In this document: in pieces, positions 7,905-17,500 of the stretch
Numbering within the stretch: position 1 is the first letter of the stretch
How the letters are laid out: the number at the start of each line of letters is the position of its first letter
Origin: Pseudomonas sp.
GTDB lineage: Bacteria > Pseudomonadota > Gammaproteobacteria > Pseudomonadales > Pseudomonadaceae
NCBI RefSeq assembly: GCF_017744435.1
Contig: NZ_JAGIBG010000032.1
Span: 1 to 62,873, forward strand
DNA length: 62,873 bases
Direction: 5' to 3'
Program-made: the position numbers and the translations under genes
The notes under the pieces: generated by a model
Seen by the model: the letters and a program-made list of their open reading frames with translations, nothing else
The model's database searches: none
Told to the model about the DNA's origin: nothing

Positions 7905-9680
7905 TCAGTCCAGCAGCGAGATGGCGGTTGGCGCGTCGTTGCCGACCAGGGCCAGGTCTTCGAACTCGTTGACCGCGTTGATCTCGGTGCCCATGGAAAT
8001 GTTGGTCACACGCTCGAGGATCACTTCGACCACAACCGGCACGCGGAACTCTTCGGCCATCTTCTGTGCCTTGAGCAGGGCAGGGGCGATCTCGGCCGGC
8101 TCGAACACACGGATGGCCTTGCAGCCCAGGCCTTCGACCACGGCAACGTGGTCGACACCGTAGGTGGCAGCGTCGGTCGAGTTGATGTTCTCGAACGCCA
8201 GTTGTACACAGTAATCCATGTCGAAGCCACGCTGTGCCTGACGGATCAGGCCCAGGTAGGCGTTGTTCACCAGCACGTGGACGTACGGCAGGTTGAACTG
8301 CGCACCGACGGCCAGTTCTTCGATCATGAACTGGAAGTCATAGTCACCCGACAGCGCGACCACCTTGCGCTTCGGATCGGCTTTGACAACGCCCAGCGCG
8401 GCAGGGATGGTCCAGCCCAGCGGGCCGGCCTGGCCGCAGTTGATCCAGTGGCGTGGCTTGTACACGTGCAGGAACTGCGCGCCAGCGATCTGCGACAGGC
8501 CGATGGTGCTGACGTAGCAGGTGTCCTTGCCGAAGACCTGGTTCATCTCTTCGTATACGCGTTGCGGCTTGACCGGCACGTTGTCGAAGTGGGTCTTGCG
8601 CTGCAGGCTCGACTTGCGCTGCTGGCAGTCTTCCAGCCAGGCCTTGCGGCACTTCAGCTTGCCAGCGGCTTTCCACTCGCGGGCCACTTCGAGGAACACG
8701 TCCAGTGCCTTGCCGGCATCGGAAACGATACCCAGGTCCGGGGTGAACACGCGGCCGATCTGGGTCGGTTCGATGTCCACGTGCACGAACTTGCGGCCTT
8801 CGGTGTAGACGTCGACGGAACCGGTGTGGCGGTTGGCCCAGCGGTTGCCGATACCGAACACCAGGTCGGATTTGAGCAGGGTGGCGTTGCCGTAGCGGTG
8901 CGAAGTCTGCAGGCCGACCATGCCGACCATCTGTGCGTGGTCGTCCGGGATGGTGCCCCAGCCCATCAGGGTCGGGATCACCGGTACGCCGGTCAGTTCG
9001 GCGAACTCGACCAGCTTGTCGCTGGCGTCGGCGTTGATGATGCCACCACCGGCTACCAGCAGTGGGCGCTCGGCGTCATTGAGCAGGGCCAGGGCTTTCT
9101 CGGCCTGTACGCGGGTAGCGGACGGCTTGTTGATTGCCAGTGGCTCGTAGGCGTCGATGTCGAATTCGATTTCGGCCATCTGCACGTCGAACGGCAGGTC
9201 GATCAGCACAGGGCCTGGGCGGCCGGTGCGCATTTCATAGAAGGCCTTCTGGAAGGCGTAAGGCACCTGGCCTGGTTCCAGAACGGTGGTGGCCCACTTG
9301 GTGACCGGCTTGACGATGTTGGTGATGTCGACAGCCTGGAAGTCTTCCTTGTGCAGGCGGGCACGGGGTGCCTGGCCAGTGATGCAGAGGATCGGGATGG
9401 AGTCGGCCGAGGCGCTGTACAGGCCGGTGACCATGTCGGTGCCGGCTGGGCCGGAGGTGCCGATGCACACGCCGATGTTGCCTGGGTTGGCACGGGTGTA
9501 GCCCTCGGCCATGTGCGAGGCGCCTTCGACGTGGCGAGCGAGGACGTGATCGATGCCACCGACTTTCTTCAGGGCCGAGTACAACGGGTTGATGGCAGCC
9601 CCCGGGATGCCGAACGCGGTATCTACACCTTCACGGCGCATGACCAGAACGGCTGCATCGATTGCTCTCATTTTGCTCAT
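7905..9680 (-). CDS. gcl: Glyoxylate carboligase (tartronate-semialdehyde synthase)
   Basis: A 591-residue ThDP enzyme joining two glyoxylates to tartronate semialdehyde and CO2. Position 51 is valine in RHVEGASHMAEG, where most ThDP enzymes have the catalytic glutamate; this substitution is the hallmark of Gcl. The C-terminal ThDP/Mg site GDYDFQFM...N-N is present. It is the first gene of gcl-hyi-glxR(-ttuD-pyk). Its promoter carries TTGTATACAAT 26 bp before the start, overlapping a TACAAT -10-like hexamer, which suggests repression by the GntR-type regulator of the purine island. It should assimilate glyoxylate from purines and other sources. Confidence 0.97.
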   Translation of the reverse strand: MSKMRAIDAAVLVMRREGVDTAFGIPGAAINPLYSALKKVGGIDHVLARHVEGASHMAEGYTRANPGNIGVCIGTSGPAGTDMVTGLYSASADSIPILCITGQAPRARLHKEDFQAVDITNIVKPVTKWATTVLEPGQVPYAFQKAFYEMRTGRPGPVLIDLPFDVQMAEIEFDIDAYEPLAINKPSATRVQAEKALALLNDAERPLLVAGGGIINADASDKLVEFAELTGVPVIPTLMGWGTIPDDHAQMVGMVGLQTSHRYGNATLLKSDLVFGIGNRWANRHTGSVDVYTEGRKFVHVDIEPTQIGRVFTPDLGIVSDAGKALDVFLEVAREWKAAGKLKCRKAWLEDCQQRKSSLQRKTHFDNVPVKPQRVYEEMNQVFGKDTCYVSTIGLSQIAGAQFLHVYKPRHWINCGQAGPLGWTIPAALGVVKADPKRKVVALSGDYDFQFMIEELAVGAQFNLPYVHVLVNNAYLGLIRQAQRGFDMDYCVQLAFENINSTDAATYGVDHVAVVEGLGCKAIRVFEPAEIAPALLKAQKMAEEFRVPVVVEVILERVTNISMGTEINAVNEFEDLALVGNDAPTAISLLD

Positions 9681-9705
9681 GGTTTGTGCCTCATCGATTT
9701 TGTAA

Positions 9706-9715
9706 TTGTATACAA
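9706..9715. promoter_or_regulatory. Candidate purine/glyoxylate regulator operator, gcl side
   Basis: A perfect palindrome TTGTATACAA. Read toward gcl it continues as TTGTATACAAT, so it covers a TACAAT -10-like hexamer 26 bp before the gcl start. The same word occurs at the glcG, puuE and hiuH promoters and next to the GntR gene. Confidence 0.65.
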
Positions 9716-9845
9716 CTTGCTTTGTGCCAGAGTGTATTCATGGCTGGCCGCTCAGGTCAACGGGTTTTCGTCGGACAAGGTGGCTTTCGTTCGAGCGCCC
9801 GCGAAAACGGCGGTTTGCGATCTCGCATACGATCGTTTCAATTTA

Positions 9846-9855
9846 TTGTATACAA
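9846..9855. promoter_or_regulatory. Candidate purine/glyoxylate regulator operator, glcG side
   Basis: A second perfect TTGTATACAA in the 257-bp divergent gcl/glcG intergenic region, 83 bp upstream of the GlcG-like start and 131 bp from the gcl-side copy. Confidence 0.6.
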
Positions 9856-9917
9856 AAATAGATTCAGTTGTGTTCTATTGGCTTATCGGTTTTTCACCTG
9901 CCCTCAGGGCTTCTCAC

Positions 9918-9925
9918 AACAAGAA
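9918..9925 (+). promoter_or_regulatory. Putative Crc/Hfq motif at the glcG-like start
   Basis: AACAAGAA directly abuts the GAGGACC ribosome-binding site, 12 nt before the ATG. The position fits translational repression by Hfq/Crc; motif evidence only. Confidence 0.45.
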
Positions 9926-9937
9926 GAGGACCTTTCC

Positions 9938-10378
9938 ATGAACGCTTTGAACCTGAAAGTCGCTGTCAGCCTGGTGAACGCCGCGCTGGCGGCGGGCCGC
10001 AAGATCAATGCAGCGCCACTGACCGTGGCCGTGCTCGATGCCGGTGGGCACCTGCTGGCCTTGCAGCGCGAGGACGGCGCCAGCCTGATTCGGCCGGAAG
10101 TGGCCACCGGCAAGGCTTGGGGTGCAATTGCCCTGGGCAAGGGCTCGCGCCTGCTGGCGCTGGATGCGCAGCAGCGGCCGGCGTTTTTCGCGGCGTTGAA
10201 CGGCCTGGGCGAGCGGCCGGTGGTGCCGGCACCGGGTGGTGTGCTGATTCGTGATCAGGACGGCAAGGTGCTGGGAGCGGTGGGGATCAGCGGCGATACG
10301 TCGGATATCGACGAGCAGTGCGCGATCAGTGCTATTGAAGAGGTGGGGTTGAAGGCTGATGCGGGTGTAGCGGCTTAA
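9938..10378 (+). CDS. GlcG/HbpS family (DUF336) heme-binding-like protein
   Basis: A 146-residue protein of the GlcG/HbpS family, seen in TVAVLDAGGHLLALQREDGA near residues 30-49 and the glycine-rich APGGVLI...GAVGISGD region. The family includes HbpS, which binds heme, and GlcG, encoded next to glycolate oxidase; a precise biochemical role in glyoxylate metabolism is not established. The ATG at 9938 is preceded by GAAGAGGA. It is divergent from gcl with a shared regulatory region containing two TTGTATACAA palindromes, which ties it to glyoxylate use. Confidence 0.85.
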   Translation: MNALNLKVAVSLVNAALAAGRKINAAPLTVAVLDAGGHLLALQREDGASLIRPEVATGKAWGAIALGKGSRLLALDAQQRPAFFAALNGLGERPVVPAPGGVLIRDQDGKVLGAVGISGDTSDIDEQCAISAIEEVGLKADAGVAA

Positions 10379-10401
10379 TTCTCTACTGCCTGTTCTGGCC
10401 T

Positions 10402-10467
10402 ATTCGCGGGCACGCCCGCTCCCACAGGTACAGCGCTATCCCTGTGGGAGCGGGCGTGCCCGCGAAT
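10402..10467. repeat. REP pair
   Basis: The arms attcgcgggcacgcccgctc... and their exact complement (27 bp each) lie between the convergent glcG-like gene and the TetR gene. Such a position suits a bidirectional 3'-end structure. Confidence 0.85.
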
Positions 10468-10483
10468 GGCTTACATAGGTGGC

Positions 10484-11095
10484 TCAGGCCGCCTCGGGCT
10501 CACAGCCCTTGAGCACCATGCGAATGATGGTGTCAGCTGCGGCATCGTAATCGCTGTCGGCCAGCTTGGCCTTGCCGGTCACGGCGGAAATCTGCCAATC
10601 GAAATCGGCATAGGTCTGGGTCGCGGCCCAGATACTGAACATCAGGTGGTGGGCATCGACATGGGCGATCTGCCCGCGGTCGATCCAGCGCTGGATGCAC
10701 TCGATGTTATGCCGGGCCTGCTCGTTCAACTGCTCCACCTGGTTCGGCGACAGGTGCGGTGCGCCATGCATGATTTCGCTGGCGAACACCTTCGAGGCAT
10801 GGGGCAGGTCACGTGAAATGCGGATCTTCGAGCGGATGTACGCACTCAGCACCTCTTTCGGATCACCGTCGGCATTGAACGGCGTCGATGCCTGCATGAT
10901 CGGCGCGATGATGCTTTCCAGGACCTCGCGGTAGAGGTTGTCCTTGGATTTGAAGTAGTAATACACGTTCGGCTTGGGCAGGCCGGCCTTGGCAGCGATG
11001 TCGCTGGTCTTGGTGGCAGCGAAGCCCTTGTCGGCGAATTCTTCACTGGCTGCGCGCAGGATAAGCTCTTTGTTGCGCTCGCGAATGGTGCTCAT
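10484..11095 (-). CDS. TetR/AcrR family regulator, RutR-like
   Basis: A 203-residue repressor-type protein. The N-terminal TetR DNA-binding domain spans about residues 8-56 (GFAATKTSDIAAKAG then PNVYYYFKSKDNLYREV), and the C-terminal helical ligand domain resembles the RutR branch. The start at 11095 was chosen over an upstream in-frame ATG because the domain begins directly there. It sits convergent to the glcG-like gene, as I recall for the gcl region of other pseudomonads. Its ligand is unknown. RutR itself binds TTGACC-type palindromes, so it is a candidate reader of the 16-bp motif at purine promoters in this window. Confidence 0.85.
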   Translation of the reverse strand: MSTIRERNKELILRAASEEFADKGFAATKTSDIAAKAGLPKPNVYYYFKSKDNLYREVLESIIAPIMQASTPFNADGDPKEVLSAYIRSKIRISRDLPHASKVFASEIMHGAPHLSPNQVEQLNEQARHNIECIQRWIDRGQIAHVDAHHLMFSIWAATQTYADFDWQISAVTGKAKLADSDYDAAADTIIRMVLKGCEPEAA

Positions 11096-11187
11096 GGTGG
11101 GACGGTCCTTTGACGCTGCGAGCGGGGATGTTATCAAGAACCGCTGGACAGAGCACCCATGCGAGGAACCGCTTGAGGTGATGCAAT

Positions 11188-12069
11188 TCAGGCAGATTTG
11201 CGCGCAGCGCCCGCCTGCTGCCGGTTGAATACGCTCAGTGTGTGCAGGCTGATCAGGATTACAGCAGTTCCGATCCAGAACCTGGTATCGGGAAGCGTAC
11301 TCCAGAGTATCCAGTCCGCTATCGCCGACAGGATGACATTGATGAAGATAAACGGGGTGATTTCACTGACTTCTGCCAAGGCGAAGGCTTTGGTGGCGAA
11401 CAGTTGGAAGCCGAGTCCGAACACACCGACGAGGCCAAGAAGCAGTGCTTCGTGCGCTGAAGGCAAGACCCAGTCCGAGGTGTAGGTAAACGGCAGAATC
11501 ACCGTTCCACTCAGGAAGAAATAGAAAATGATGTTCAGCGCCGAGTGCTGACGACTCAGGGATTTGACTCCCATGTAGGCGAGTGCGGCGAATACCGCAC
11601 CCAGCAGCGCGGTCAGCAGGTAGGGCACGCGGCTTTCGCTCAGGCCAGGTTGATACAGCAGGATGCAGACGCCGGCGAACCCGCCGGCGGTACAAGCCAG
11701 CGTGGCCAGTGAGGTTTTCTGCTTGTAGATGATCAGGATGAACAGCGGCGCAAAGAATGCTGACGTATTTGACAGGATTATGGCGGTCGAGAGCGGCAGG
11801 TACTTGAGGCTGTAGAACATGAAAAGCATGCTCAACAGGCCGGCTCCGTTGCGCACCATGCTGGACCTGAAGTCAAGGATTCGCCAGCTGAAAGTCCGCT
11901 CCCTGATGATCAGCGGCACCGTGAACAGAAGGCCGACAAGAAAGCGAAAGAACAACGTCTCGGTGGGTGGAACATCATGGTTCGACGCCTCTTTGACCAT
12001 GCTGCTCATGATCACGATGCTGGCATAGGCCACCACCATGTACAGGGTTGCCTTGCGGAAATCATTCAT
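11188..12069 (-). CDS. EamA/DMT-family inner-membrane transporter
   Basis: A 293-residue protein with about ten membrane helices in two EamA repeats. The first repeat ends near GAGLLSMLFMFYSLKYLPLSTAIILSNTS, cut here only for length by the family's usual LPLS...A..L..T pattern. It begins 8 bp after the opine-dehydrogenase-like gene and so is its operon partner. EamA proteins export small metabolites; in staphylopine and pseudopaline loci one exports the opine metallophore. The base composition of this gene and its partner is visibly lower in GC than the flanks. The substrate is inferred, not shown. Confidence 0.85.
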   Translation of the reverse strand: MNDFRKATLYMVVAYASIVIMSSMVKEASNHDVPPTETLFFRFLVGLLFTVPLIIRERTFSWRILDFRSSMVRNGAGLLSMLFMFYSLKYLPLSTAIILSNTSAFFAPLFILIIYKQKTSLATLACTAGGFAGVCILLYQPGLSESRVPYLLTALLGAVFAALAYMGVKSLSRQHSALNIIFYFFLSGTVILPFTYTSDWVLPSAHEALLLGLVGVFGLGFQLFATKAFALAEVSEITPFIFINVILSAIADWILWSTLPDTRFWIGTAVILISLHTLSVFNRQQAGAARKSA

Positions 12070-12077
12070 GATGGAAG

Positions 12078-13163
12078 TCAGGCTCCGTGCTGCATGTACT
12101 GCTGGATGTCATTCATGCTCATGCCGTTGAAAAGGTCGTTGGCGATTGCCCTGCCGTGGGAGAAATAGCAGGTGTCGTTGAGTAAGGACGACAGGGTGAT
12201 GAGTGATTTCATTACGGCGGAATCATAGTGGGCATGCAGGCCCAGGCTGTACCAAGGCAGCATGACGTAGGGGATATCCTGAGTGAGGTATCTGTTGTTC
12301 ACCGAGGCAGGGCAGAGTTTCAGTGCATTGTGTGCCGGGGATTGCGTGAAGAAGTCGTGGATGCTGCTGAAGTCATATCCGTAAAAACTGTTCATGTTGT
12401 CCAGATAGCTCGGTAGTTGCAGACCGTAGCGCTGGCCTATGTTGATTCTGTCGTTGTCCAGGGCCTGAATCAGCCTTGCCGTACTGGCACCGATACCTTC
12501 TTTGTAAAAGTAGAACTCTGCCTGGCCTTCGCCAATTCGTCCGGCGTTGGTGATCATTACCGTGGGGTGGCTGATTGCACTGGTGATATTCAGGCCAAGT
12601 TCCAGAACTGAGGTGCTGGCGCTCAGCCTGCACGGGAAGCCCGCCGACAGCCTGGCCATGATGAAAGGCGTGCTTCGGGCCGGCATTGCCGCCAGTTGCA
12701 TCGACCGCTTGATTTCGATGATCTCCACATGGCCGGGGCGATGCGCTCGACAGGCATACGGCAGTGAAGCGGTATCCGCTATATGGATGGCCGGTGCGTG
12801 CGGCTGTTGCTTGAGTTCCCTGTATAGATAAAGTGCGCTGAAGTTGCCGGCTAGCGAGACGACGATCTGGTTATCGACCAGAAATGGCAACATCTTGCGA
12901 AACTGCGGCACGTGCGCGTGGGTTGGTAGGGACAGATAAATGATGTCTGCATTTTGTACGGCCATTTCGATATCGGTGGTGATGGCTGCAAGTGTGGTTG
13001 TCGCCTTGACCCTGCCCGTGAGCGTGATGGTATTGGCATGGATGCCATGCAGGCCGCCGGGGTGCTGTTCATCTGCATAGAGTGTGATCGAGTGGCCAAG
13101 CAAGGTGAGGTGCGCGGCCAGTGCCTGGCCGCCATGGCCGCAACCGATAATGCTTATGTTCAC
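12078..13163 (-). CDS. Octopine/nopaline dehydrogenase family protein (opine dehydrogenase-like)
   Basis: A 361-residue protein. The N-terminal Rossmann fold has GCGHGGQALAAHL (residues 7-19). The C-terminal opine-dehydrogenase domain contains SHPTVMITNAGRI (198-210, with the expected catalytic His199), EFYFYKEGIGAS, LDNDR and RYLTQDIPYVM (291-301, with Asp296 in the second conserved position). The family reduces Schiff bases between an amino acid and a 2-oxo acid to give N-carboxyalkyl amino acids. It is the first gene of a two-gene operon with an EamA exporter. No CntL-like or TonB-receptor gene is nearby. The substrate is unknown. Confidence 0.85.
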   Translation of the reverse strand: MNISIIGCGHGGQALAAHLTLLGHSITLYADEQHPGGLHGIHANTITLTGRVKATTTLAAITTDIEMAVQNADIIYLSLPTHAHVPQFRKMLPFLVDNQIVVSLAGNFSALYLYRELKQQPHAPAIHIADTASLPYACRAHRPGHVEIIEIKRSMQLAAMPARSTPFIMARLSAGFPCRLSASTSVLELGLNITSAISHPTVMITNAGRIGEGQAEFYFYKEGIGASTARLIQALDNDRINIGQRYGLQLPSYLDNMNSFYGYDFSSIHDFFTQSPAHNALKLCPASVNNRYLTQDIPYVMLPWYSLGLHAHYDSAVMKSLITLSSLLNDTCYFSHGRAIANDLFNGMSMNDIQQYMQHGA

Positions 13164-13412
13164 TGAATTGTTCCGCTGGATTGAGGTGGCTTGTTCGAAT
13201 GATTTTGCGGTTGCCAGCCCTGGGAGTGATTAGGCGTAATTGTCCAGAGGTGTGGTCCTGTTCGTTTTGATCTGTAGTTCGTTTGCGGGTAGCCGCTCAC
13301 CGTGCAATGGCGGGGCAGGCTGTCGCTTGCCTGAACAAGACGAGGATCGAGCGTTACCCTGAATGGGTGGGTGATAGAGTTTTAACGGGTCGTCCTTCGT
13401 GGAAGCACTGTC
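13164..13412. other. Divergent intergenic region between the opine-type operon and the RND pump
   Basis: About 250 bp, relatively AT-rich at its left side, must contain the promoter of the dehydrogenase-exporter pair (minus) and that of the pump operon (plus). I see no strong palindrome, REP or recognisable operator in it. Confidence 0.5.
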
Positions 13413-14540
13413 GTGGTCAACGGCGTACGGGCAAGGCACGGACTTTTGATGGGCCTGGGAGGGCTGTTGCTGCTGGGCCTGCTGACCTGGTGGCTGCTCT
13501 CGGGCCACGCGAACGCGCCGCGACCGGCCCCCGCCGGCGAGCCGGTGGCCGCGGTGGCCGTGGCGCTGCAGGATGTGCCGGTGTACATCGATGCCCTGGG
13601 TACGGTGACGCCATCGCGCAGTGTCAGCGTGACCACCCAGGTCAATGGCATCCTCGCCACCGTGGAATTCAGCGAAGGCCAGACGGTGCGCCAGGGCCAG
13701 ATCATCGCCCGCATCGACGACCGTGCGCTCAAGGCGCAACTGGCCCAGGCGCGTGGGGTGCTGGCCCACGACCAGGCGGTGCTGGACAACGCCCGTCGCG
13801 ACCTGGCGCGCTTTCGCGAGCTGATCAAGGCCGGTTCGGTCAGCCAGCAGACCCTCGACACCCAGGCCTCCACCGCGCAACAGCAAGCGGGCACGGTGGC
13901 CGCCGACCAGGGCGCGGTGCAGAATCTCGAGGTGCAGTTGGGCTACTGCACCATCGTCTCGCCGGTGGACGGTGTGGTGGGCTTGCGCCAGGTCGACCCG
14001 GGCAACTATGTCAGCACCACCAGCACCACGCCGATCGCGGTGATCACCCAGCTGCACCCGGCCATGGTGATGTTCGCCGTGCCCGAGGACGACCTGGGCA
14101 AGATCCACCAGGCACAGCTCAAGGGGCCGGTCAGCGTGCTCGCCTATGACCGCGACAAGCACAACCTGCTGGCCACCGGCACATTGCTGGCGCTGGACAA
14201 CCAGGTCGATGTCGGCACCGGTACGGTCAAGGTCAAGGCGCGCTTCGACGAGGCGGGCACGGCGCTGTTCCCCAACCAGTTCGTCAATGCCCGGCTCAAG
14301 GCCGATACCTTGCTGCAGGTGCCGGTGGTGCCGACGCGGGCGATCCAGCATGGCAGCCAGGGCGATTTCCTGTTCATCGTGCAGGCTGCCAAGGCGCAAT
14401 TGCGCCATGTGCGCAGCGGGCCCAGCAGCGGTGACGTCACGGCGATCCTCGACGACGGCGTGCGGCAGGGCGAGCAAGTGATCACCGAGGGGGCCGACAA
14501 GCTCGACGACGGCTCCGTGATCAAGGTTGTGGCGCAATGA
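13413..14540 (+). CDS. muxA: RND efflux periplasmic adaptor (MdtA/MuxA type)
   Basis: A 375-residue membrane-fusion protein. It has an N-terminal membrane anchor (about 10-30), a lipoyl-like/barrel-sandwich domain starting GTVTPSRSVSVTTQVNG, an alpha-hairpin (LKAQLAQARGVL onward), then beta-barrel and membrane-proximal domains. It starts with GTG, preceded by GGAAG. It is followed at 10 bp by two RND pump genes and an outer-membrane factor, the MdtABC/MuxABC-OpmB arrangement with two different RND subunits. The pump likely exports amphiphilic drugs or secondary metabolites. The symbol follows the Pseudomonas name by analogy. Confidence 0.88.
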   Translation: MVNGVRARHGLLMGLGGLLLLGLLTWWLLSGHANAPRPAPAGEPVAAVAVALQDVPVYIDALGTVTPSRSVSVTTQVNGILATVEFSEGQTVRQGQIIARIDDRALKAQLAQARGVLAHDQAVLDNARRDLARFRELIKAGSVSQQTLDTQASTAQQQAGTVAADQGAVQNLEVQLGYCTIVSPVDGVVGLRQVDPGNYVSTTSTTPIAVITQLHPAMVMFAVPEDDLGKIHQAQLKGPVSVLAYDRDKHNLLATGTLLALDNQVDVGTGTVKVKARFDEAGTALFPNQFVNARLKADTLLQVPVVPTRAIQHGSQGDFLFIVQAAKAQLRHVRSGPSSGDVTAILDDGVRQGEQVITEGADKLDDGSVIKVVAQ

Positions 14541-14550
14541 GGCGCGGCTG

Positions 14551-17500
14551 ATGAACATCTCCCGCCCGTTCATCGAGCGGCCGGTGGCCACCTGCCTGCT
14601 GATGTTCGCCGTGTTGCTGCTGGGGATTCTCGGCTATCGGTTGCTGCCGGTGTCGGCGTTGCCGCAGGTCGACTACCCGACCATCCAGGTGTTCACCCAG
14701 TACCCCGGGGCCAGCCCCGAGGTGGTCAGTTCGTCGATCAGTGCGCCGCTGGAGCGCCAGCTGGGCGAGATGCCGGGCCTGCGTTCGATGGGCTCGACCA
14801 GTTCCGATGGTGTTTCTGTGGTGACCTTGCAGTTCGACCTGGCGCTGTCGCTGGATGTCGCCGAGCAGGAAGTGCAGGCGGCGATCAATGCTGCCGGTAC
14901 CTTCCTCCCGGCCAACTTGCCTTACCCGCCGGTCTACAGCAAGGTCAACCCGGCTGATGCGCCAGTACTGACCTTGTCGCTGACCTCCGATGTGCTGCCG
15001 CTGACCAAGGTTCAGGACCTGGCCGACACCCGCCTGGCGCAGAAGATTTCGCAGATCACCGGCGTCGGCCTGGTGACCATCAGCGGCGGGCAGCGCCCGG
15101 CGGTACGGATCGAGGCCAACACCTCGGCACTCAACAGCCTCGGTCTGTCGCTGGAAGACCTGCGCACCCTGTTGGGCAGCGCCAACGTCAACCAGGCCAA
15201 GGGCAACATCGACGGGCGTTTCCAGGCCTACTCCATCGGCGCCAATGACCAGTTGCAGAAGCCCGAAGACTATCGTGACCTGGTGATCGCCTACCGCAAT
15301 GGCGCGGCCATTCGCCTGTCTCAGGTGGCCAGCTCGATCCTGGGGCCGGAGAACCCGCGACAGGTCGCCTGGACCAATGCCACACCAGCCATCGTGCTGA
15401 ACATCCAGCGTCAGCCTGGGGCCAACGTGATCGACGTGGTGGACCGGGTGCAGCACTTGCTGCCGACCCTGCGTGCCGGCCTGCCCGGCACGCTGAAGGT
15501 GGCGGTGCTGACCGACCGGACCCAGACCATCCGGGCCTCGGTCAGCGATGTGCAGTTCGAGCTGGGGGTGGCCGTTGTGCTGGTAGTGCTGGTCATCCTG
15601 GTGTTTCTGCGCAGCCTGTCGGCCACGCTGATTCCGGCGCTGACCGTGCCCCTGACGCTGGTCGGGACCCTGGCGGTGATCTACACCCTGGGCTTTTCCC
15701 TGAACAACCTGACCTTGATGGCCCTGACCATTTCCATCGGTTTCGTGGTCGACGATGCCATCGTCATGGTCGAGAACATCACCCGCTACCTGGAAGCGGG
15801 CGACACACCGCTGCAGGCCGCGCTGAAGGGCGCGGCGCAGATCGGCTTCACCATCGTCTCGCTGTCGATCGCATTGATCGCGGTGATGATTCCGTTGCTG
15901 TTCATGGGTGATGTAGTGGGCCGGCTGTTCCGCGAGTTCGCCATGACCGTGGCGGTCGCCATCGTCATTTCCGCGCTGATTACCCTCACCCTGACCCCGA
16001 TGCTGTGCGCGCGCATGTTGCAGCGCCGCCAGGGGCCGGCGCAGCAAGATCTGTTCGCCCGCATCGAGGGCCGCTACCTGCGGGGCCTGGACTGGGTGCT
16101 GGCACACCGTGGCCTGACCCTGCTGTCGGTGTTGCTGACCGGTGCCTTGACCTTGCTGACCCTCTCGGCCATGCCCAAGGGTTTCTTCCCTGAACAGGAC
16201 ACCGGCTTGATCCAGGGGATTTCCCAGGCCGCGCCGACCACCTCGTTCAGCAACATGCAGGCACAGCAGCAGCGCCTGGTCGCGCGTATCTTGCGTGACC
16301 CGGCGGTGGAGAACCTGTCATCGTTCGTCGGCATCGACCAGAACAACTCCACGCTCAACCAGGGCAGCCTGCTGATCAACCTCAAACCGCGCGGCCAACG
16401 TGACAGCGCCGCCGTGGTGATCCGCCGGCTGGCCGATGCCAATGCCGACGATGCTGGCATCCGCCTGTACCTGCACGGCGTGCAGGACCTGACCCTGGAT
16501 GCGACGGTGTCGACCACCAGCTATCGGCTGGGGCTGCAGGCCGCCGACATGGACACCCTCGAACGCTGGACCGGCCAGCTGCTGGGGGCGATCCGCCAGG
16601 ACCCGATGTTCACCGATGTGCAAAGCCAGGCCCTGCAGTTCGGCAACCAGATCCAGCTGACCTTTGACCGCGCCACCGCTTCGCGCCTGGGCGTCACGCC
16701 CCAGGCCATCGACGATGCGTTGTACGATGCCTTCGGCCAGCGCCAGGTCTCGACCCTGTACACGCAGCTCAACCAGTACCACGTGGTGATGGTCAGCGAC
16801 CGGCCACCGCACAACCTGGCCGACCTGCTCACTGGCCTGTATGTGAGCCTGCCGGGTGGTGGCGTGGTGCCCTTGTCGAGCATGGCCAGCCAGCAGGTGC
16901 AGCGGGTGCCGCTGACGCTCAACCGGCTGGGCCAGTTCCCCTACGCCGACATCGCCTTCAACCTGGCGCCGGGGCAGACCCTGGGCGCGGCAGTGAACCG
17001 GCTCAAGGTGATCGAGGCACAACTGGGCTTGCCGGCGGCGGTGCAGGTGTCGCTGGAGGGGGCGGCGGCGACCTTCGCCGACTCGCTGGGCAACCAGGCC
17101 TTCCTGGTGGGCGCGGCGATCGTCGTGGTCTACCTGATGCTCGGCATCCTCTACGAAAGCTTCGTGCACCCGGTGACCATCCTCTCGACCCTGCTCTCGG
17201 CGGCGCTGGGTGCGTTGCTGGCGCTGTGGGTCAGCGGCCTGCAGTTCGACATCATCGGCCTGATCGGCATCGTGCTGCTGATCGGCATCGTCATGAAGAA
17301 CGGCATCATGATGGTCGACTTCGCCCTGGAGCTGCAGCGCCGTGACGGGGCCGAGCCGCTGCAGGCGATCCGCCGCGCCGCACAGCTGCGCCTGCGGCCG
17401 ATCCTGATGACCAGCCTGGCCTCGTTGTTCGGCGCCGTGCCACTGGCGCTGGGCAGCGGGGTTGGCTCCGAGCTGCGTCACCCGCTGGGCATTGCCATCA

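Noticed and set aside
6972..9941. About 990-codon open frame antisense to hyi and gcl
   Set aside because: It mirrors the high-GC third positions of gcl and hyi. The sense-strand genes are complete and well conserved.
12078..13163. CntM-type staphylopine/pseudopaline dehydrogenase
   Set aside because: The motifs fit the octopine/nopaline dehydrogenase family better, and the obligatory nicotianamine-synthase-like partner is absent.
13230..14591. About 450-codon open frame antisense to the RND adaptor
   Set aside because: It is rich in His, Arg and Gly as expected of a shadow frame in GC-rich DNA; the sense-strand adaptor is complete.
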